Positions 25,173 through 34,707 of a DNA stretch of 64,000 nucleotides are shown here, piece after piece. The stretch lies in the NCBI GenBank assembly GCA_964446385.1, contig CAYUOH010000007.1:52134-116133 (forward strand), read 5' to 3'. Under the pieces are notes generated by a model. It worked only from the letters and a program-made list of their open reading frames with translations. It was not told the origin of the DNA and searched no databases. The stretch is from CAYSRC01 sp964446385. GTDB taxonomy: Bacteria > Bacillota > Clostridia > Oscillospirales > Ruminococcaceae. Position numbers and translations under genes: made by a program. Numbering within the stretch: position 1 is the stretch's first letter; each line of letters begins with the position of its first letter.

Positions 25173-25727
25173 TCAGCGGTCCTCTTCCTTGGTGGTCTTG
25201 AACAGGGGCAGCTTTTCAAGGTATATAAGGTCCTTGCGGTCGGCGGCGTCGCCTTCGGCAAGAACGGTGGCCTTGGCAACAATTTCGCCGCCTGCTTTTT
25301 GAACAAGGGATTCCAGAGCAAGCATAGCTCCGCCGGTACTTACAACATCGTCGGCGATAAGGACGCGCTTGTTCCACAGGTCCAAAAGATCGGGCTCGTC
25401 CAGAATCAGCGTCTGGTCAGCCGCGGTGGAGATGGTCTTAACAGGGACAATAACGGGCTTCACCATGTAAAGCTTGGCCGTTTTACGGCATACGACATAT
25501 TTCTTGCCGCTCTGGCGCGAAAGCTCGTGGGCAAGAGGAATGCCCTTGGCCTCGGCGGTGACTATTACATCGAACTCGGGAACTTTTTTAAGAATTTCCG
25601 CCGCCGCGGCGACAGTAAGCTCGGCGTCGCCGAACATTATGAATCCGGCAATGGAAATATCATCGTTAAGTTTGCATATAGGAAGCTTGCGGTCAAGGCC
25701 GGCTATTTTCATTTCATGATATCTCAT
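25173..25727 (-). CDS. Adenine/xanthine-type phosphoribosyltransferase
   Basis: A 184-residue type I PRTase with the PRPP loop VLIADDVVSTGGAM (about residues 126-139), the usual acidic pair and the flexible-loop segment YVVCRKTAKLYM. An Apt-like N-terminal hood is present. It salvages purine bases with PRPP; adenine is the most likely substrate by similarity but xanthine cannot be excluded. It lies between the HIT gene and comEC with gaps of about 11 bases, inside the alaS operon. Confidence 0.85.
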   Translation of the reverse strand: MRYHEMKIAGLDRKLPICKLNDDISIAGFIMFGDAELTVAAAAEILKKVPEFDVIVTAEAKGIPLAHELSRQSGKKYVVCRKTAKLYMVKPVIVPVKTISTAADQTLILDEPDLLDLWNKRVLIADDVVSTGGAMLALESLVQKAGGEIVAKATVLAEGDAADRKDLIYLEKLPLFKTTKEEDR

Positions 25728-25738
25728 AATAATTCTCC

Positions 25739-26083
25739 TTAATCAACCAGTGTTCCACTGAAATTACGCTTGGCCAGAATGTGGAAATGGAGATGCGGTA
25801 CGGTCTGACCGGCACGTTCACCTGCATTGGATATCAAACGAAAACCTTCGTTTAAGCCTTCGCTTACGGCGAGCTTGCCGATAACTTCGAAAATATGCGC
25901 AACGACCGCGCTGTTTTCGGGTGTAATATCAGCCGCGGAGGCAATATGGGTCTTGGGTATTACCAGAATATGTACCGGGGCCTGGGGATTGATATCCCTG
26001 AAAGCCAGACAGATATCATCCTCGTAAACCTTGTCCGCGGGAATTTCCCCCTCTATTATTCTGCAGAACACACAGTTGTCCAT
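25739..26083 (-). CDS. HIT-family nucleotide hydrolase (HinT-like)
   Basis: A 114-residue HIT protein. The catalytic triad is visible in VPHLHFHILA, with earlier conserved CVFCRIIEGEIPADKVYEDD and PVHILVIPKTHIA. The paired Cys residues near the N-terminus could bind zinc. HinT-type enzymes hydrolyse adenosine 5'-phosphoramidates and aminoacyl-adenylates, the latter fitting its place next to alaS. Confidence 0.93.
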   Translation of the reverse strand: MDNCVFCRIIEGEIPADKVYEDDICLAFRDINPQAPVHILVIPKTHIASAADITPENSAVVAHIFEVIGKLAVSEGLNEGFRLISNAGERAGQTVPHLHFHILAKRNFSGTLVD

Positions 26084-26128
26084 AGAGTTACCTTCCTTCA
26101 GAATTCATAGATATATATCTATTATATA

Positions 26129-28759
26129 CTATACTCTCTCGGTTACAAAGGGCACCGCGCTTGCAAGAGCATTTTCCATTCCCGCGGGATCCTTGCCGCC
26201 GGCCATAGCCATATCAGGCTTGCCGCCGCCGCTTCCGCCTACATGGGCAGACGCAATTTTAACAAGATCGCCGGCTTTGATTCCCGCCTTTACGGCGTCA
26301 GAACCGCAGGCCGCGCAGAGATTGACTTTACCGTCCGCGGCACCGGCCAGCAGAATAACGGCTGACGCGTCTCTGCCCTTGATCTCGTCGGCTACCTTAC
26401 GGAGAGCGTCGTCGCCGCCTTCAACCTTAGCTGTGTAAACCTTAAGAGCGCCGACCTGTACTGCGCCGGCGATGATATCGCCAACGGCGTTTCCGGCAAG
26501 TTTGCCCTTAAGATCGTCATTTTCTTTCTGAAGCTCGCGTCCGCGCGCAACCTCTGCGGCCGCCTTCGCGGCAAGCTCACTGCGGCTTCCCGCTTTGAGA
26601 ACACAAGAGGTTTCACCTATGATACCTTCCATCTCGTCCATAAGGGCCAGCACGCCGTAACCTGTTGTGGCCTCGATACGGCGGATGCCGGAGGCGACTG
26701 AGGATTCGGACAGGATCTTGTACAGGCCAAGCTCGCTTGTGTTATATACGTGTGTACCGCCGCAGAACTCGGTGGAATATCCGGGAACGTCGATAACACG
26801 GACAGTATCGCCGTACTTTTCACCGAACAGGGCCATGGCGCCCAGTTTCCGGGCTTCCTCTATGGGCATAACGCGGTGGAACACCTCGCGTGCCTCGAGA
26901 ATCTTTTCGTTTACGATCTGCTCAACCTTACGGAGTTCGTCTGGCTTGACGGCCTCGTAGTGGCTGAAGTCAAACCTTGAACGCGAACCGTCAACATAGC
27001 TTCCGGCCTGGTGTACGTGGTCGCCCAGTACCTGACGCAGGGCCGCCTGAAGCAGATGGGCGGAGGTGTGGTTGCGCATTGTGGATTTGCGTATCTTTTC
27101 ATCGACAGCGGAGTGAACCTTGTCACCGATCTTGATAAGGCCGTTTTCAACCGTGCCGATATGTGTATAGAATCCTTCGGGGGTCTTCTGCGTGTCGGTA
27201 ACATTGATGTGCGCTACTTTGACTGTGATCGTACCCTTGTCGCCCACCTGGCCGCCGCTTTCGGCGTAGAAGGGGGTTTTGTCAAGGACAACGGTTACAA
27301 GGTCGCCCTCGCTTGCTGTCTCGGTTGATTCGTTATTGACAACCATAAACAGCACGGTGGCGTCGCATTCCATGGATTCATATCCGACGAACTCGGTCCT
27401 GGGAATCTCAAGATCCTTGAACAGGTCGGTTTCCCAGCTGATTTTCTTTTTAAGAGTATCCTCACGCGAACGGATCTTCTGCTCGTTGAGGGCGGTATGG
27501 AATCCCTCCTCGTCGACGGTAAATCCGCGCTCGGCTACTATTTCCTTCGTAAGGTCGAGGGGGAATCCGTAGGTATCGTTAAGGCGGAAAGCGGTCTCGC
27601 CGTCCAGAACCTTTTCGCCCTTCGCATCCATCTCGTCAAGGATATTATCAAGCAGAACGCTTCCCTGGTCGATAGTCTTGGCAAAGGTTTCCTCCTCCGC
27701 CAGAATAACGCGTTTGATGTACTCGCGGTTGTCGTTGAGATAGGGATAGCTCTTGCGGTTTTCGTTGATAACGGTGTCGGCAACCTCACTGAGGAAGGGA
27801 CGCATGATTCCGAGCAGCCTTCCGTGACGGGCGGCGCGGCGGAGCAGACGGCGCAGAACGTAGCCGCGTCCGTTATTGCTGGGGCCGATACCGTCGCCTA
27901 TCATAAATACTGTAGAACGGATGTGGTCGGTGATAACACGGATGCTAACGTCAACGGATGGGTCATCCTTGTACTTGACGCCGGCAATATGCTCGACATG
28001 ATGAAGAATTTTCTGGATGGTATCGACCTCGAAAAGGTTGTCCACACCCTGGCAGATGCAGGCAAGGCGCTCAATGCCCATGCCGGTATCGATGTTGCCG
28101 CGCTCCATCTTTGTATAGTGGCCTTCGCCGTCGGAAATGAACTGGGTAAATACCAGGTTCCAGAACTCGACGTAACGGTCGCAGTCACATCCCACGCCGC
28201 AGGTCGGCTTTCCACAGCCGTATTCCTCGCCGCGATCGAAATAGATCTCGCTGCAGGGGCCGCAGGGGCCGCTTCCGATTTCCCAGAAGTTGTCTTCACG
28301 GCCGAGACGGACCATGTGATCAGGTGCTACACCGCGGTGCTTTGTCCAGATTTCATAAGCCTCGTCGTCATCCTCAAATACCGAAATGTACAGTCTGTCG
28401 ACAGGCATTTTGACTACCTGGGTAATAAACTCCCAGGCAAATATAGTAGCGTCTTCCTTGAAATAGTCGCCGAAGCTGAAGTTGCCCAGCATTTCAAAGA
28501 ATGTGCCGTGGCGGGAGGTATGACCTACGTTTTCGATATCCGGTGTACGGATACATTTCTGGCATGTGGTTGCTCTGTTCTCCGGGATAGACATCTGACC
28601 CAGAAAATATTTTTTCAGGGGGGCCATTCCCGAATTGATAAGCAGCAGGCTCTTGTCGTCCTGGGGAATAAGCGAAAAGCTGTCCATTCTGCGATGCCCG
28701 CGTTCAGTGTAAAAACTGAGAAATGCTTCTCTCAGTTCATTAAGTCCGGTCCATTCCAT
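26129..28759 (-). CDS. alaS: Alanyl-tRNA synthetase
   Basis: An 876-residue class II synthetase of full length. The N-terminal catalytic core has motif 1 around TCQKCIRTPDIENVGHTSRH and GIGPSNNGRGYVLRRLLRRAARHG. The editing domain has the zinc ligands HTSAHLLQAAL and CGGTH, and the C-Ala domain ends the protein with GGSGGGKPDMAMAGG. It charges tRNA-Ala and clears Ser/Gly mischarging. Expression is under the T-box leader directly upstream. Confidence 0.98.
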   Translation of the reverse strand: MEWTGLNELREAFLSFYTERGHRRMDSFSLIPQDDKSLLLINSGMAPLKKYFLGQMSIPENRATTCQKCIRTPDIENVGHTSRHGTFFEMLGNFSFGDYFKEDATIFAWEFITQVVKMPVDRLYISVFEDDDEAYEIWTKHRGVAPDHMVRLGREDNFWEIGSGPCGPCSEIYFDRGEEYGCGKPTCGVGCDCDRYVEFWNLVFTQFISDGEGHYTKMERGNIDTGMGIERLACICQGVDNLFEVDTIQKILHHVEHIAGVKYKDDPSVDVSIRVITDHIRSTVFMIGDGIGPSNNGRGYVLRRLLRRAARHGRLLGIMRPFLSEVADTVINENRKSYPYLNDNREYIKRVILAEEETFAKTIDQGSVLLDNILDEMDAKGEKVLDGETAFRLNDTYGFPLDLTKEIVAERGFTVDEEGFHTALNEQKIRSREDTLKKKISWETDLFKDLEIPRTEFVGYESMECDATVLFMVVNNESTETASEGDLVTVVLDKTPFYAESGGQVGDKGTITVKVAHINVTDTQKTPEGFYTHIGTVENGLIKIGDKVHSAVDEKIRKSTMRNHTSAHLLQAALRQVLGDHVHQAGSYVDGSRSRFDFSHYEAVKPDELRKVEQIVNEKILEAREVFHRVMPIEEARKLGAMALFGEKYGDTVRVIDVPGYSTEFCGGTHVYNTSELGLYKILSESSVASGIRRIEATTGYGVLALMDEMEGIIGETSCVLKAGSRSELAAKAAAEVARGRELQKENDDLKGKLAGNAVGDIIAGAVQVGALKVYTAKVEGGDDALRKVADEIKGRDASAVILLAGAADGKVNLCAACGSDAVKAGIKAGDLVKIASAHVGGSGGGKPDMAMAGGKDPAGMENALASAVPFVTERV

Positions 28760-28789
28760 TTAAATCACCCGTTTTTCTTTCGTATATAA

Positions 28790-29045
28790 AAATATAGACC
28801 TACGCCCCGGAATCGGGACGAAGGTCTTTACTAAAAGACATCCGCGGTACCACCCAAATTGCGCGCCAAACTAAATATACGGCACGCCGCTTTGCACGGG
28901 TTAACGCCCCGGGGAACGCCGCTGATTGGGCGGAGCTATGCGGAGGGCGCCACGTACAGACCAACGCATACCTTGCAGCAAATGGCATGCTCTCTGGGGT
29001 TGTCATATACGATTCTTCCGCATCAAAGCCTTTAAAAATATAACG
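28790..29045 (-). ncRNA. T-box riboswitch (alanine) in front of alaS
   Basis: The minus strand carries the T-box sequence GGGTGGTACCGCGG at 28855-28842, which binds the tRNA acceptor end. It is followed by a terminator (AGACCTTCGTCCC at 28827-28815 with the complementary GGGGCGTAGGTCT at 28808-28796), then ATATTTTTATA. Upstream lies an AGAGAG-containing stem I region of about 120 nt with GC-rich arms. Uncharged tRNA-Ala should stabilise the antiterminator. I could not place the specifier codon with certainty, so alanine specificity is taken from the gene. Confidence 0.93.
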
Positions 29046-29050
29046 TCTGT

Positions 29051-29079
29051 ATTATAAATAACTACTTATATTATGTCAA
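29051..29079 (-). promoter_or_regulatory. Promoter of the T-box-alaS operon
   Basis: Minus strand TTGACA (29079-29074), 17 bp, TATAAT (29056-29051): both hexamers are perfect consensus. Start of transcription is expected near 29045, immediately before stem I of the T-box. Confidence 0.92.
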
Positions 29080-29166
29080 GGTATTCTATCAAGGCCGCAA
29101 ATTGTGGTATACTGTACACAATATTACAACACACTAAACTAATAAAATATAAAAAGGAGTCAACCT

Positions 29167-29565
29167 ATGGAAGAAGTCTACGAGTTCTTAAAGAAGTATC
29201 ACGTTTACTACCTTGCAACCGTCGAGGGTGACCAGCCCCGCGTACGCCCCTTCGGTACAGCAAACATCTTCGAGGGAAAGCTTTATATCCAGACCGGCAA
29301 AATCAAGCCCACCGCCCACCAGCTTGCCGCCAACCCCAATGCTGAAATCTGCTGCAACGGTGATGACGGTGTATGGCTCCGCATAGCCGGCAAGCTTATC
29401 CTTGACGACCGCCGCGAGGCTAAGAAGAGCATGCTTGACGCCCACCCCAACCTCCGCAGGATGTACAGCGAAGACGACGATAATACCGCCGTCTACTATT
29501 TCCAGGACGCCGTTGCAACATTCTGCAGCATGGGCGGCGCACCTGCAAGAACAGTGAAGTTCTAA
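29167..29565 (+). CDS. Pyridoxamine 5'-phosphate oxidase-family flavin protein
   Basis: A 132-residue split-barrel flavin-binding protein of the PNPOx-like family. Motifs include YYLATVEGDQPRVRPFG at the N-terminus and IQTGKIKPTAHQLAANPNAEI, typical of small FMN-binding members that act as general oxidoreductases or flavin carriers rather than true PNPOx. AAAGGAG precedes the ATG. It is transcribed away from the alaS T-box; the shared intergenic region is about 120 bases. Confidence 0.85.
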   Translation: MEEVYEFLKKYHVYYLATVEGDQPRVRPFGTANIFEGKLYIQTGKIKPTAHQLAANPNAEICCNGDDGVWLRIAGKLILDDRREAKKSMLDAHPNLRRMYSEDDDNTAVYYFQDAVATFCSMGGAPARTVKF

Positions 29566-29583
29566 ATTTAAAAGATTAAACAA

Positions 29584-29624
29584 AATACCGGTCCGCGGAT
29601 TTACCTGCAGGCCGGTATTTTTTT
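29584..29624. terminator. Bidirectional terminator between convergent genes
   Basis: Stem AATACCGG / CCGGTATT (29584-29591 and 29612-29619) with a 20-base loop, followed on plus by TTTTTTT and on minus by TTTTG. It serves the plus-strand flavin protein gene and probably the acyltransferase gene on the other strand. Confidence 0.85.
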
Positions 29625-30702
29625 ATTTCTTTTTAAGAGCTCTGAACGGTAACCTTATTATCGCCGTAATCACAGCGCACGCCGTTAATACGACTATCGG
29701 GTAAACTGTGCTGAATTTCAGATATTCCGAAAATTTCTCGCTGCCGTCGCATATAAGATTTACGATCCACATCTTTAAGCCCATTTCATAAAGCATCTCG
29801 TTAATCCAAACGTGAAGGATGTAAACTCCGGAGGTTGTTGAAGCAATGGCGTTTACTATCTTGCTTCCGATACCGTAGGTACGTTTTAAGGACATGAACA
29901 TTATGCATAAACATACCGCGCAGATCCAACCCGGGCAGCAAAAAATGGCGTCGCTGACGGCTAATTTACCGCTTGTTATAGCCACGGCGCGGAAAATATT
30001 CATTCCGAGATACACTGCGAATGCCGAAAAACCGATGGAAAGCCTGCCTTCGTACGATTTTTTGATTTCATACAGCGCCGAGCCGCTCAGCACTATTAAG
30101 CAGGCGGGGGCGAAGGCGCGCAGAGGAACCTGAGATGAACGGAATATCATGTTTCCCGTAAGGTCGTTGGCAAGCAGCATCGCAAATGTCATTGAAAGCA
30201 CCACCGCCCGCCCCGCGGTATTGTTCAGAAGTTTGTCATGTATTAACTGCAGCACAGGTGAAACGACCACAATGAGCATATACACGAACATGTACCACAG
30301 ATGGCCTGAATTATGTACAATCGGCTCCCACCGGGTAATACAGGATAGCAGACTCCGCCCGATTTCCGCAAAGTTTAATGGGGTATTTTGAAAAACCGGA
30401 AGGAACAGTAAAAACAGTATATACAGAAAGGTCGGGATGAATATTTTTACAAGCAGTCTTTTCAGCCTGTCTAAATATGAGGTTTTGTTGAAAATATAGA
30501 ACCCGGTAATAAGAAGGAAAACGCTTACACCGTCGGCTATCAGAGTTGAAAACAGTTCGCGGCCGAAAACCGGTGCTCCGTTGACGATGCTTGAGGATTT
30601 GGTGTGAAGTGCCACTACAAAAAGACAGGCAATAATGCGCAGCATATCTATTCGGGAATCGCGGGAATGGTACCTCTTACCCTTTACTTTTTTCTCAGCC
30701 AT
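29623..30702 (-). CDS. Acyltransferase family 3 membrane protein
   Basis: A 359-residue integral membrane acyltransferase (AT3/OatA-like) with about ten transmembrane helices. The N-terminal SRIDMLRIIACLFVVALHTKS contains the conserved R-x10-H catalytic arrangement of the family. These enzymes transfer acyl groups, often acetyl, across the membrane onto cell-surface sugars. No extracellular SGNH domain is attached. One base separates it from the TetR gene, so the two are co-transcribed and it is the likely regulated target. Confidence 0.85.
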   Translation of the reverse strand: MAEKKVKGKRYHSRDSRIDMLRIIACLFVVALHTKSSSIVNGAPVFGRELFSTLIADGVSVFLLITGFYIFNKTSYLDRLKRLLVKIFIPTFLYILFLLFLPVFQNTPLNFAEIGRSLLSCITRWEPIVHNSGHLWYMFVYMLIVVVSPVLQLIHDKLLNNTAGRAVVLSMTFAMLLANDLTGNMIFRSSQVPLRAFAPACLIVLSGSALYEIKKSYEGRLSIGFSAFAVYLGMNIFRAVAITSGKLAVSDAIFCCPGWICAVCLCIMFMSLKRTYGIGSKIVNAIASTTSGVYILHVWINEMLYEMGLKMWIVNLICDGSEKFSEYLKFSTVYPIVVLTACAVITAIIRLPFRALKKK

Positions 30703-30703
30703 A

Positions 30704-31282
30704 CTATTTCCCCTTCATTCCGCTTTTCGCCGCTATGTAGCCGGTATTGTCCGAAAGCAGCCCGGCTACCGTCTTTATATCGTCTGTCATCCCACCGGCG
30801 TACCACTCCCGAATTATTCCCAATGCGGCGCACAGACCGGCGTTGACGCCGTACCTGACGGATTTTTCGTCTAGCTGCGGCCTGTATTTCAGATTGTGAT
30901 AGTAAAATAGTTCGTATATCTGCTTTTCGATACGGAACGCAAAATTGGTACCGGGCTGGTACAGGAAAATATCAAACAAATCGCTGTTGCGCCTGATATA
31001 TTCCAGAAGAACTTCAAACTGAGAGCGGGTTTCTGAAGAATCGGTGACTTCGAAATACGCGAAACAGAAATCACGTATGTTCTGCATAAAGTCGTCCTCG
31101 ATTTCCTGCAGAACATCGTAGATCCCGTCATAATGGGTATAAAAGGTACCGCGTCCGATATCTGCTATGCGGCACAGATTGCTCACGGAAATATCTTCGG
31201 GGCTCGATTTTTTCAGCTCCGCGATAAGTGCGTTATGTATATCGGCGATGGTCTTGCCGACGCGTCTGTCCGTCAATGCCAT
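30704..31282 (-). CDS. TetR-family transcriptional regulator
   Basis: A 192-residue regulator with an N-terminal helix-turn-helix (ISVSNLCRIADIGRGTFYTHYDGIYDVL, centre IADIGRGTFYTHY) and a C-terminal ligand-binding domain of the type often linked with TetR_C_33. It is probably the repressor of its own two-gene unit with the membrane acyltransferase; a divergent plus-strand operon starts 150 bases upstream and could also be controlled. No clear palindrome was assigned. Confidence 0.88.
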   Translation of the reverse strand: MALTDRRVGKTIADIHNALIAELKKSSPEDISVSNLCRIADIGRGTFYTHYDGIYDVLQEIEDDFMQNIRDFCFAYFEVTDSSETRSQFEVLLEYIRRNSDLFDIFLYQPGTNFAFRIEKQIYELFYYHNLKYRPQLDEKSVRYGVNAGLCAALGIIREWYAGGMTDDIKTVAGLLSDNTGYIAAKSGMKGK

Positions 31283-31434
31283 AATGTCCCGCCTCCTTTA
31301 TTTACCGTACAATATTATCACAACCTGTTCACTTTTGTCCATTTGATGTAATAATAATCCGATACACATCCGGTTCCGGTCATGATATAATTAATCTTGC
31401 AGTAAATTATTAAAGTGAAAGGAAACAATGAAGA

Positions 31435-31932
31435 ATGAATTTCAAAGACAGGGAATATGATATTTTCAAAATGTTCGAAAAACAAAACGCCCTTGTTACC
31501 GCGGGCAACAGCGAATCCTTCAACGGCTGTACTATAGGCTGGGGAAGTTTGGGCACAATATGGGGTAGACCCATGGCAAACGTTTACGTCAACCCCGCCC
31601 GCTACACGTCGGAATTTTTGCTTAGGGAAAAATACTTTACGGTTTCGTTCTTCAGCGATGAATTCCGCGATGATCTTCTTATCATGGGAACCAAATCCGG
31701 CAGAGACTGTGACAAGGTCGCCCTGACAAAACTGACTCCCGTTGCCGACGATACAAAAGTAGTGTACAAAGAAGCCGAGCTTACTTTTGTCTGCAAAAAG
31801 GTGTACTGGGGTATGTTCGAAGGAGAGCATTTCGATCAGTCATTAAACGACCGCTTCTATATCCCCCGCAATCTTCCTCCCCACTATGAATTTATCGGCG
31901 AGATAGTCGATGTAATAGACAAAAGCAACTAA
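31435..31932 (+). CDS. Flavin reductase-like protein
   Basis: A 165-residue FMN-binding split-barrel protein of the flavin reductase-like family. NALVTAGNSESFNGCTIGWGSLGTIW gives the family core NGCTIGWGS, and VNPARYTSEFLL and YFTVSFFS follow. A possible -10 TATAAT lies at 31386-31391. An out-of-frame ATG seven bases upstream is ignored because it opens an 11-codon dead frame. Co-transcribed with the aldolase gene 24 bases downstream. Confidence 0.85.
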   Translation: MNFKDREYDIFKMFEKQNALVTAGNSESFNGCTIGWGSLGTIWGRPMANVYVNPARYTSEFLLREKYFTVSFFSDEFRDDLLIMGTKSGRDCDKVALTKLTPVADDTKVVYKEAELTFVCKKVYWGMFEGEHFDQSLNDRFYIPRNLPPHYEFIGEIVDVIDKSN

Positions 31933-31956
31933 TAAAAACATACCAAAGGACAGTTT

Positions 31957-32994
31957 ATGATTTCATTCACAAGCGATTATGTGACCGGAGCCCATCCCAA
32001 TGTTCTGAAAGCCCTTTTTGATACAAACCTGGAATTCCTTCCGGGTTATGAAACAGACATTTACTGCGTAAGCGCCGCGAAGAAAATTCTCGACGCCTGC
32101 GAATGCCCCGACGGTCAGGTCTTCTTCCTTGTCGGCGGCACCCAGTCCAACCAGGTTGTTATCGACACAGTCCTTGCGCCCTATGAGGGAGTCATTTCCG
32201 CCAAAACCGGCCACATCAACGCTCACGAGGCGGGCGCCATAGAATTCACCGGCCACAAGGTTATCGAAATAGACGGTTACGAAGGCAAGCTAAAGGCCGC
32301 CGACGTCGACGCATGGATTTCCGCGTTTTATGCCGATGAAAACCACGCGCACATGGTTTTCCCCGGCATGGTATATATCTCCATGTCCACGGAATACGGC
32401 ACAATTTACAGCAAGGCGGAGCTGACCGACCTGCATAACGTCTGCGTAAGATACGGCATCCCTCTGTTCATTGATGGGGCACGTCTCGGCTACGCGATTT
32501 GCAGCAAAGCCTGCGACCTTACAATGAGCGATATCGCTAAGCTCTGCGATGTATTCACCGTCGGAGGAACAAAAATGGGCACGCTTTGCGGAGAGGCGGT
32601 TGTGTTCACTCACAGCAATGCCCCGGCTCATTTTCTCACCCGCGTAAAACAGCACGGAGCCATGCTTGCCAAGGGAAGGCTTCTGGGAGTCCAGTTTGAC
32701 GCTCTGTTCACCGACAATCTGTATTTTGAGATAGGAAACCACACCATAGAGATGGCGGAAAAAATAAAGAAAATGTTTGCCTTAAAAGGCTACCGTTTCT
32801 TTATCGACTCCCCTACCAACCAGCAGTTTGTCATTCTGGAAAACAGCGAGATGGACGAACTGAAAAAGAACGTGGAGTTCAGCTATTGGGAACCTTATGA
32901 CGATAATCACACGGTAGTTCGTTTCGCCACCGGCTGGTCCACTACGGATGAGCATCTTGAATACCTTGAGAGTCTTTTAAAAGAACAGAAATAA
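31957..32994 (+). CDS. Threonine aldolase-like PLP enzyme
   Basis: A 345-residue fold-type I PLP enzyme of the beta-eliminating lyase/low-specificity threonine aldolase family. Motifs: FFLVGGTQSNQVV for cofactor phosphate contact, FIDGARLGYAI with the PLP-nitrogen Asp, and VGGTKMGTLCGEAVV with the Schiff-base Lys. It would split L-threonine or related beta-hydroxy amino acids to glycine and an aldehyde. Terminated by the long hairpin at 33006. Confidence 0.92.
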   Translation: MISFTSDYVTGAHPNVLKALFDTNLEFLPGYETDIYCVSAAKKILDACECPDGQVFFLVGGTQSNQVVIDTVLAPYEGVISAKTGHINAHEAGAIEFTGHKVIEIDGYEGKLKAADVDAWISAFYADENHAHMVFPGMVYISMSTEYGTIYSKAELTDLHNVCVRYGIPLFIDGARLGYAICSKACDLTMSDIAKLCDVFTVGGTKMGTLCGEAVVFTHSNAPAHFLTRVKQHGAMLAKGRLLGVQFDALFTDNLYFEIGNHTIEMAEKIKKMFALKGYRFFIDSPTNQQFVILENSEMDELKKNVEFSYWEPYDDNHTVVRFATGWSTTDEHLEYLESLLKEQK

Positions 32995-33005
32995 GACAGT
33001 ATAAA

Positions 33006-33055
33006 AAAAGAGATGCCGCGGTCTGCTTTACCTCGCAGTCCGCGGCATCTCTTTT
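33006..33055. terminator. Strong bidirectional terminator
   Basis: A perfect 16-bp stem AAAAGAGATGCCGCGG / CCGCGGCATCTCTTTT (33006-33021 and 33040-33055) with an inner CTGC/GCAG extension. A/T-rich flanks on both sides allow termination in both directions, for the convergent aldolase (plus) and esterase (minus) genes. Confidence 0.95.
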
Positions 33056-33073
33056 AAATTTTGATATGAAAAC

Positions 33074-34645
33074 TTATTTTCTCGTCAGGAACTTACGGCT
33101 TTCGCTGCGGTAGTCGCTGACCATCTCACTGTCAACGTTTATGAGCATAGTATAACGGTTTACGTCGTCATACGGTTTCCATACAGGCATCAGGGGATTG
33201 CTGGGGTTACCGGTTCTGGCAAAGCTTGCCCAGGCTGCGCTGGCAGCCTTGGAAAGCTGCATAGCTCCCACGCGTGTATCGGCGTTCCACATCTCAGGAG
33301 CGTAGATTGCATTATCAAAGACGAAGGGAACATCCACACCGTGGATGGCTTTGAAGTCCTTATTATTGCACTCATTGCAGAATACAAAATTATAAGTAGG
33401 CGCAGCACCGACCTTTGCACGTGCATCGGCGCGCTTTATGGTTGCAATCAGGTAGTTCCTGTCGTTAAGGAAGCTGGTGTAATAATCTGAAGCTGTGGCA
33501 TCATCAGGAAGAGCTCTCTTGTAGATTCCTATGATCTCTTCAGCCTCTTGTGCGGAGTAACCCAGTGCCATAAACTTCTCAGCCAGTTCTCCGAAGGTGT
33601 ATTTGAATACAGGAGGATTGAACAGAGCCTGAAGCTTTGCATCGTCTCTGGTATAACCGGTCATCACAATGATATCCTTGGTAAACTCGGATCCTTCCGC
33701 GCCGTCAAAGGGATCGTATGCAATAACTTTACCGTCCAGAATGGGATTACAGATAAAATATGTACCGTTAGTTCTGGTTTTGTTAATCTCTCTGGTAGCG
33801 GCAATCAGCTCTTCGGGCTTATATTTCAGGAGCTCGTCAACATTATCATAGGCAATCCCCAGATGATCAAGAAGCTGCTTTGCCATTTCGGTACCGTCCT
33901 CGGGAGTACCACCGCTAAAACCGCCCGACTGAATTACAGCCTTATTAACAACGCCCTTATTTGCCGGCATTCCCATCATGCCGATAACCTTGCCGCCGCC
34001 GCCGGACTGACCGAATATCAGGATGTTCTCGGGGTCGCCGCCAATCTCCTCCGCATTTTCTTTAAGCCAATGCAGTGCTGCGGATATATCCTGGTGACCA
34101 AGATTTGCGGAATCCTTATACTTCTCGCTCAGCTGACCGAGGTACAGGTAACCGAAAACGCCAAGGCGATGACCGACAGTGGCAATGATAACATTCTGCT
34201 CCTTTGCCATGTTCCAGCCGTCATGCCAGTTTGCTTCCGCACCGCCTGCGATATATCCGCCGCCGTGCAGCCAAACCATGATGGGACGCTTCTTGCCGTC
34301 ACGTAATCCGGAGGTCCATACGTTAACTGCGAGGCAATCCTCTGACTGCACGCACTTGCTGATATCGGTATTACCGGTTATGGTCTTTCCGTAAAGCTCC
34401 GGAATGTTCTCACTGGTAACTTCCTTATCCTCCATACGGGGAATATCAGTCTGCCAGCTTACAGGTGCGTAGCTTGTTGCGGGACGTACACCTTCCCAGG
34501 GTTTTAATGGCTGAGGGGGCATAAAGCGGTTCTCACCGGAAGTAGATTCAGCGTAACGTACGCCGAGAAAGCGGTAAATACCATCGATGGAGACCCCGCC
34601 GAGTTCACCTTCTTTTGTGTTAATGATAGCGTCACTGATTTTCAT
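33074..34645 (-). CDS. Type-B carboxylesterase
   Basis: A 523-residue carboxylesterase of the COesterase (type B) family, typical length. Oxyanion-hole HGGGYIAGG near residue 127, nucleophile S214 in FGQSGGGGK, and a likely catalytic His in IHGVDVPFVF. The third acid is in the middle region. No signal peptide is visible, so it acts inside the cell. It follows the GH51 gene by 62 bases and is probably in the same arabinoside operon, where it could remove ester groups from imported substituted oligosaccharides. Confidence 0.88.
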   Translation of the reverse strand: MKISDAIINTKEGELGGVSIDGIYRFLGVRYAESTSGENRFMPPQPLKPWEGVRPATSYAPVSWQTDIPRMEDKEVTSENIPELYGKTITGNTDISKCVQSEDCLAVNVWTSGLRDGKKRPIMVWLHGGGYIAGGAEANWHDGWNMAKEQNVIIATVGHRLGVFGYLYLGQLSEKYKDSANLGHQDISAALHWLKENAEEIGGDPENILIFGQSGGGGKVIGMMGMPANKGVVNKAVIQSGGFSGGTPEDGTEMAKQLLDHLGIAYDNVDELLKYKPEELIAATREINKTRTNGTYFICNPILDGKVIAYDPFDGAEGSEFTKDIIVMTGYTRDDAKLQALFNPPVFKYTFGELAEKFMALGYSAQEAEEIIGIYKRALPDDATASDYYTSFLNDRNYLIATIKRADARAKVGAAPTYNFVFCNECNNKDFKAIHGVDVPFVFDNAIYAPEMWNADTRVGAMQLSKAASAAWASFARTGNPSNPLMPVWKPYDDVNRYTMLINVDSEMVSDYRSESRKFLTRK

Positions 34646-34707
34646 TTATTCTCTCCTTTTTAAGTGATTTTGTATTCTGCAATTAAAATATGGCAATGCA
34701 AGCTGCG

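Noticed and set aside
27497..28789. Long plus-strand frame of 430 codons
   Set aside because: It is antisense to alaS, has no ribosome binding site or recognisable domain, and exists because alaS codons avoid stops in that frame.
28800..29006. Minus-strand frame of 68 codons upstream of alaS
   Set aside because: It coincides with the T-box leader, whose conserved sequence and terminator explain the region; no ribosome binding site.
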